A stretch of DNA of 18,788 nucleotides from Euryarchaeota archaeon UBA124 (GTDB taxonomy: Archaea > Thermoplasmatota > Poseidoniia > Poseidoniales > Poseidoniaceae): contig DAPT01000012.1 of assembly GCA_002502215.1 (NCBI GenBank), positions 1 through 18,788 of the forward strand, read 5' to 3'. Each line of letters begins with the position of its first letter. The first letter of the stretch is position 1. Shown here piece after piece: positions 15,189 through 18,788 of this stretch. A program made the translations under genes and the position numbers. The notes below the pieces were generated by a model. It was not told the origin of the DNA, did not search any database, and worked only from the letters and a program-made list of their open reading frames with translations.

Positions 15189-17864
15189 GTGCGACGTGCC
15201 GGCGCTCACAATTCTTTGCCTGATGAGGACCCCATTCAAACCCATGAATGGGAACTTTCCGTCAAGGAGGTTGTTGAACAACAAGGCGTGCAGCGAGCAG
15301 AACGCTTGCTTCACAGTGCAATTGCTGCAGGAGGCGAAGTCGGCATTGACATCGATACGACAACAACTCCGTATCTCAACACGATCGCTCCTGAGATGCA
15401 AGGGACGTATCCCGGGGATCTTGAAATGGAGAAGCGGCTGCACACCATCAATCGATGGAATGCCATGATGATGGTTACTCGAGCCAACAAATACGTTGAT
15501 GGCATCGGAGGGCACATCTCCACCTATGCCTCAGCATCACACCTTTGGGAAGTGGCGTTGAACCATTTCTACCGAGGCAAAGACGGTGATGGTTGGGGGG
15601 ACCATGTCTATTGGCAAGGCCACGCTTCACCTGGAATCTATGCTCGCGCTTGGCTCGAAGGCCGATTAAGCGATGAAAACATCAAGAATTTCCGCCAAGA
15701 AATCGGTGGAGAAGGATTGTCTTCCTACCCACATCCAAGGTTGATGCCAGACTTCTGGGAATACCCCAGCGTCTCGATGGGTCTTGGAGCAATGACGGCC
15801 ATACATCAAGCGCGCTTTAATCGCTACTTGCATCATCGGGGTCTTGCTGATACCACACTTTCCCGAGTATGGTACACAATGGGGGATGGAGAATCCGATG
15901 AGCCGGAATCACTTTCTGAACTGGCTCTCGCCGCACGGGAAGGGTTGGACAACATCGTCATGATCATGAATTGCAATCTTCAACGACTGGATGGACCGGT
16001 TCGTGGAAATTCCAAGATTGTACAAGAATTGGAAGGGCGATTCCGAGGAGCTGGATGGAACGTCATCAAGCTTCTATGGGGCTCATCATGGGACGCCCTG
16101 TTCGCAAAGGACACGAGGGGAACTCTTTCGAGGCGACTTGCAGAACTCGTCGATGGCGACGAGCAACGTCTTTTTACTGCAGAAGGGGCAATTATTCGAA
16201 AGGAATTGTTCGCCGGTGAGGAATTGACGGCAATGGTTGCAGATTACTCAGATGAAGAGCTTGAAGCACTGACCGAAGACCTCGGCGGCCATGATTTCCT
16301 GAAGATTCATGCCGCATATGCCGCAGCATGTGCGCACAAAGGACAACCGACGGTGATTCTTGCTCGTACCATCAAAGGCTACGGTCTTGGGCCTGCCTTT
16401 GCTGGTCGCAATACGACCCATCAACGCAAAAAGGCGGATGAGAAAGATTTGCGATTGATTCGGGATGCAATGGGACTTTATTTCAAAGATGAGGAGTTGG
16501 AAAAGCTTCCATTTATTCATCCAAACGATGTACCTGATGTTGTTGCATATGCGAAGAAGCGACGAACTGCAATGAAGGGCCCCATGCCCGAACGAAGAGT
16601 TCCGGAGATGAATCTCACACTCCCCGAGGACTCGGTTTATGCAGAATTCGATGAAGGATCCAAAGGAAGTTCTCAGGTTTCAACGACAATGGCATTTGTT
16701 CGTCTCATGCGCGGGTTGATGAAAACCAAGGAGTTTGGAGAGCGTGTTGTCCCGCTTATTCCCGATGAAGCACGAACGTTTGGAATGGATCCATTGTTCG
16801 CTGAATTTGGAATATATCATCCTGAAGGTCAACTGTACAAGCCGGTTGACCATAAGGTGTTGATGAAATACAAGGAGTCTGCAAAAGGGCAGGTTCTCGA
16901 GGAAGGAATCAATGAAGCAGGTGCTCTTTCCTCCTTCATTGCCGCTGCAACATCCTATTCGGCCCAAGGTTCACCAACGATTCCTTTCTACATCTTCTAC
17001 TCCATGTTTGGATTCCAACGAGTTGCTGATTTGATTTGGTCTGCAGCGGATTCGCGTGCAAGAGGCTTCCTCATTGGGGCAACATCGGGCAGAACAACAC
17101 TCAACGGTGAAGGATTGCAACATCAAGACGGCCACTCCTTGCTCATGGCACATTCCAACCCAGCCGTGCGGGCGTACGATCCAGCATTTGCTTTCGAATT
17201 ATCGACCATCATCAAGCATGGAATTGTCGAAATGTTTGAGCAACACAAGGATGTAATTTACTATCTTGCTGTTTACAACGAAAACTATCCAATGCCTGCA
17301 AAACCAAAGGGTTGCGAAGAAGGCATCCTCAAGGGACTCTACAGGCTACGCGACGCTCCGAAAGGCGACGGGCCGATGGTACGCCTCATTGGGTCAGGCC
17401 CAATTATGCTCCAAGTTCTCGATGCGGTTGAGAAATTGGAAACCTTTGGAGTCCGCTCTGAAATTTGGTCTGCGACCTCCTATGGCGAACTTCGCCGAGA
17501 GGGAATGGATGTCTCACGATGGAACCGATTGCACCCCAATGAGGCATTGAAACCCACATGGGTTGAACAGCAATTTGGGGACGCAACTGCACCAATTATC
17601 GCTGTCTCAGACAACGTAGCTGCCGTTCCAGAGATGATCCGAGAGTGGGTGAGTGCACCGTTTACAGTCCTCGGAACGGATGGCTTCGGACGCTCTGACA
17701 CCCGCCCTGCTCTGCGTCGTTTCTTTGAAATCGATGGTGAGGCGGTAGCTCTCGCAGCGCTTTCGTCGTTGGTGCGAGAAGGTAAGATGGAAGCATCTGT
17801 GTATGCTGATGCGATGGCATCGTTCGGCGTATCTGCCGACCGAACGGACATCACAAGCCTTTGA
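15189..17864 (+). CDS. aceE: Pyruvate dehydrogenase E1 component, homodimeric AceE type
   Basis: AceE is the thiamine-diphosphate E1 that decarboxylates pyruvate and acetylates the lipoyl group of E2, making acetyl-CoA with E2 and E3. From the GTG at 15189 the chain is 891 residues, matching E. coli AceE (887). The N terminus DEDPIQTHEWELSV is typical of the family. The ThDP/Mg site runs from GDGESDEPE (232-240) to NCNLQRLDGPVRGN (261-274). Further family blocks are ARTIKGYGLG, GQVLEEGINEAGALSSFIAAATSYS with the cofactor-activating Glu, FLIGATSGRTTLNGEGLQHQDGHS, and VLGTDGFGRSDTR near the end. The gene is full length with all expected blocks. No E2 or E3 gene is in the window. AceE-type E1 is characteristic of proteobacteria and actinobacteria, so ancestral transfer from bacteria is likely if the host is archaeal. 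Its last 14 bases overlap the convergent deacetylase gene. Confidence 0.95.
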   Translation: MRRAGAHNSLPDEDPIQTHEWELSVKEVVEQQGVQRAERLLHSAIAAGGEVGIDIDTTTTPYLNTIAPEMQGTYPGDLEMEKRLHTINRWNAMMMVTRANKYVDGIGGHISTYASASHLWEVALNHFYRGKDGDGWGDHVYWQGHASPGIYARAWLEGRLSDENIKNFRQEIGGEGLSSYPHPRLMPDFWEYPSVSMGLGAMTAIHQARFNRYLHHRGLADTTLSRVWYTMGDGESDEPESLSELALAAREGLDNIVMIMNCNLQRLDGPVRGNSKIVQELEGRFRGAGWNVIKLLWGSSWDALFAKDTRGTLSRRLAELVDGDEQRLFTAEGAIIRKELFAGEELTAMVADYSDEELEALTEDLGGHDFLKIHAAYAAACAHKGQPTVILARTIKGYGLGPAFAGRNTTHQRKKADEKDLRLIRDAMGLYFKDEELEKLPFIHPNDVPDVVAYAKKRRTAMKGPMPERRVPEMNLTLPEDSVYAEFDEGSKGSSQVSTTMAFVRLMRGLMKTKEFGERVVPLIPDEARTFGMDPLFAEFGIYHPEGQLYKPVDHKVLMKYKESAKGQVLEEGINEAGALSSFIAAATSYSAQGSPTIPFYIFYSMFGFQRVADLIWSAADSRARGFLIGATSGRTTLNGEGLQHQDGHSLLMAHSNPAVRAYDPAFAFELSTIIKHGIVEMFEQHKDVIYYLAVYNENYPMPAKPKGCEEGILKGLYRLRDAPKGDGPMVRLIGSGPIMLQVLDAVEKLETFGVRSEIWSATSYGELRREGMDVSRWNRLHPNEALKPTWVEQQFGDATAPIIAVSDNVAAVPEMIREWVSAPFTVLGTDGFGRSDTRPALRRFFEIDGEAVALAALSSLVREGKMEASVYADAMASFGVSADRTDITSL

Positions 17865-18639
17865 TTTGAGGCTTCCAATTACCGTTCTTTCGTGCGTGAT
17901 CCAAGACGTGCCAATAGATTGTTTCCAAGTCAATTTGAGGATTCTCAACCAAATCGATTTCATTGACACGCAAGGGCGGAGGGAGTTGTGACCAGGATCT
18001 TCTTGAATTCCACCGCAACCCGAGGATGTGCTGGGCTGGTCCACATGTTGGCAGCGATAGGCGCGTCTTCCATGGCCGTTCAACCATGGTGCTTTCTTCC
18101 ACAGTGGATTGAACAGTTTTCCAGGATTCACCTTTACCGTACTTCGAATTGACCAGCCATGAAGGATTGACCGATGAGTCAACGACGAAGGAATGTTCAA
18201 CCAAGGTTGGAATCATCCAAGAAGCAATGTAACCTGCCGGAGCTCGAAACCAGCGTTTGAAATGATGAGGAAAGTGATGTTCCAAAACGGAAACAGATGT
18301 TGCGATGTCCTTCGAAAATGCTTCAACATCCTCTGGCCAAGCCGACCAACTGCGATGATGCAGGCCATGGCATCCAATGGAGATTCGTTCACCGAATATC
18401 GTACATAAATCTGCAATGAGACGTACGAATTCATCGGACTCACACTGGTCCGCAATTATGAACAATGTGACGGGCATCTCGTGCGTCTGCAACCAGGATT
18501 TGAGCCCAAGTATGCCGGTTTTGAATTGCTTCGAAAGCGGCGGTAAGGAAGAATCAGGCTTTGAACGAGTGGGATGACCTTGATTTGAAGGAACATGCCG
18601 AAGGTCATCCGTATCGATGGTCAGCCATGTCCGTTGCAA
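17851..18639 (-). CDS. Polysaccharide deacetylase (NodB-homology) family protein
   Basis: This 262-residue protein belongs to the CE4/NodB-like metal-dependent deacetylases, which remove N-acetyl groups from glycans. Motif 1 is TIDTDD (7-12) with the acid pair, motif 2 is GCHGLHH (89-95) with metal ligands His91 and His95, and motif 3 is RAPAGY (132-137). ITLF-type strand PVTLFIIADQ (56-65) is also typical. No signal peptide is visible, so it may act on cytoplasmic lipid- or nucleotide-linked sugars. The start is a TTG at 18639: no ATG or GTG lies between the in-frame stop upstream and motif 1, and the next Met would remove motif 1. The TTG lies four bases after the stop of the preceding gene, indicating coupled translation. 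Confidence 0.82.
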   Translation of the reverse strand: MQRTWLTIDTDDLRHVPSNQGHPTRSKPDSSLPPLSKQFKTGILGLKSWLQTHEMPVTLFIIADQCESDEFVRLIADLCTIFGERISIGCHGLHHRSWSAWPEDVEAFSKDIATSVSVLEHHFPHHFKRWFRAPAGYIASWMIPTLVEHSFVVDSSVNPSWLVNSKYGKGESWKTVQSTVEESTMVERPWKTRLSLPTCGPAQHILGLRWNSRRSWSQLPPPLRVNEIDLVENPQIDLETIYWHVLDHARKNGNWKPQIKGL

Positions 18640-18643
18640 ACCT

Positions 18644-18788
18644 TCACATCCGAGGCAAGTCGATGACGTGGATTCTGTGCGGGACGGTCTTATCGTTCAA
18701 TTCGATCCCAATGAATTCGTCAATAATCTGACCGTTCCAGCGTTGGCAAATTCGTTCAGCGGTAACCAGTCCAGCTTGGTTCCGTGGG
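18644..18788 (-). CDS. C-terminal tail of an unrecognised gene (cut by window edge)
   Basis: On the minus strand one frame is open from the window edge at 18787 to a TGA at 18644-18646, giving 47 residues such as AERICQRWNGQIIDEFIGIE and ending VIDLPRM. The other two minus-strand frames are closed by stops. Composition looks protein-like, with an alternating hydrophobic pattern. The stop sits four bases before the deacetylase TTG, so the two are probably one operon. I cannot name the family from this fragment. Confidence 0.55.
   Translation of the reverse strand, partial: PRNQAGLVTAERICQRWNGQIIDEFIGIELNDKTVPHRIHVIDLPRM

Noticed and set aside
1..18788. tRNA, rRNA, CRISPR array, transposon or prophage signals
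   Set aside because: No regularly spaced repeats, cloverleaf-like segments, transposase or integrase motifs were seen; almost all of the sequence is covered by assigned genes.

Overview
The window looks like a piece of a compact, gene-dense marine archaeal genome of moderate GC, most plausibly a Marine Group II (Poseidoniales-like) euryarchaeon. Archaeal traits are a FEN1 nuclease with a C-terminal PCNA-binding motif, a Trm11/Trm-G10-type tRNA methyltransferase, and mostly leaderless-looking genes with TATA-like boxes close to the start codon. Mixed with these are bacterial-type enzymes: a homodimeric AceE-type pyruvate dehydrogenase E1, a class II fumarase, a cysteine glutathione peroxidase and a cyclophilin. 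The taxonomic call is inference; no rRNA or tRNA is present to confirm it.

Layout. 1-1749 (+) is the C-terminal part of phosphoenolpyruvate synthase, cut by the window edge. 1776-3371 (-) is a class II fumarase with an N-terminal ribbon-helix-helix DNA-binding domain, the most unusual gene here. Its short divergent promoter region carries two identical 8-bp repeats 20 bp apart. 3465-3851 (+) is a small four-helix membrane protein. 5586-3852 (-) is a probable three-gene operon: cyclophilin, isoaspartyl peptidase/asparaginase and a small coiled-coil protein. 5742-6663 (+) holds a glutathione peroxidase and a YkgJ-type cysteine-cluster protein. 7747-6629 (-) is the tRNA methyltransferase and 7824-8852 (+) is FEN1.

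The second half is dominated by cell-surface functions. 11337-8855 (-) is a coupled pair of GT4 glycosyltransferases. 11451-12563 (+) is a secreted lipoprotein with two cysteine repeats and a PLC-like phosphodiesterase domain. 13581-12547 (-) is a CaiB/BaiF CoA-transferase that appears short at its C terminus. 13634-15136 (+) is a polytopic GT-C-like membrane protein. 15189-17864 (+) is AceE. 18639-17851 (-) is a polysaccharide deacetylase, preceded by the tail of an unrecognised gene that runs off the window.

How it fits together. PEP synthase, AceE and fumarase sit on central carbon metabolism (pyruvate to PEP, pyruvate to acetyl-CoA, fumarate to malate). The cyclophilin and isoaspartyl peptidase suggest protein folding and repair, and the peroxidase redox defence. 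The glycosyltransferases, GT-C-like protein and deacetylase suggest building or modifying surface glycans. Coding density is very high: the longest gap between genes is about 155 bases (5587-5741), and several convergent gene pairs overlap at their 3' ends. I saw no rRNA, tRNA, CRISPR array, transposase or integrase.
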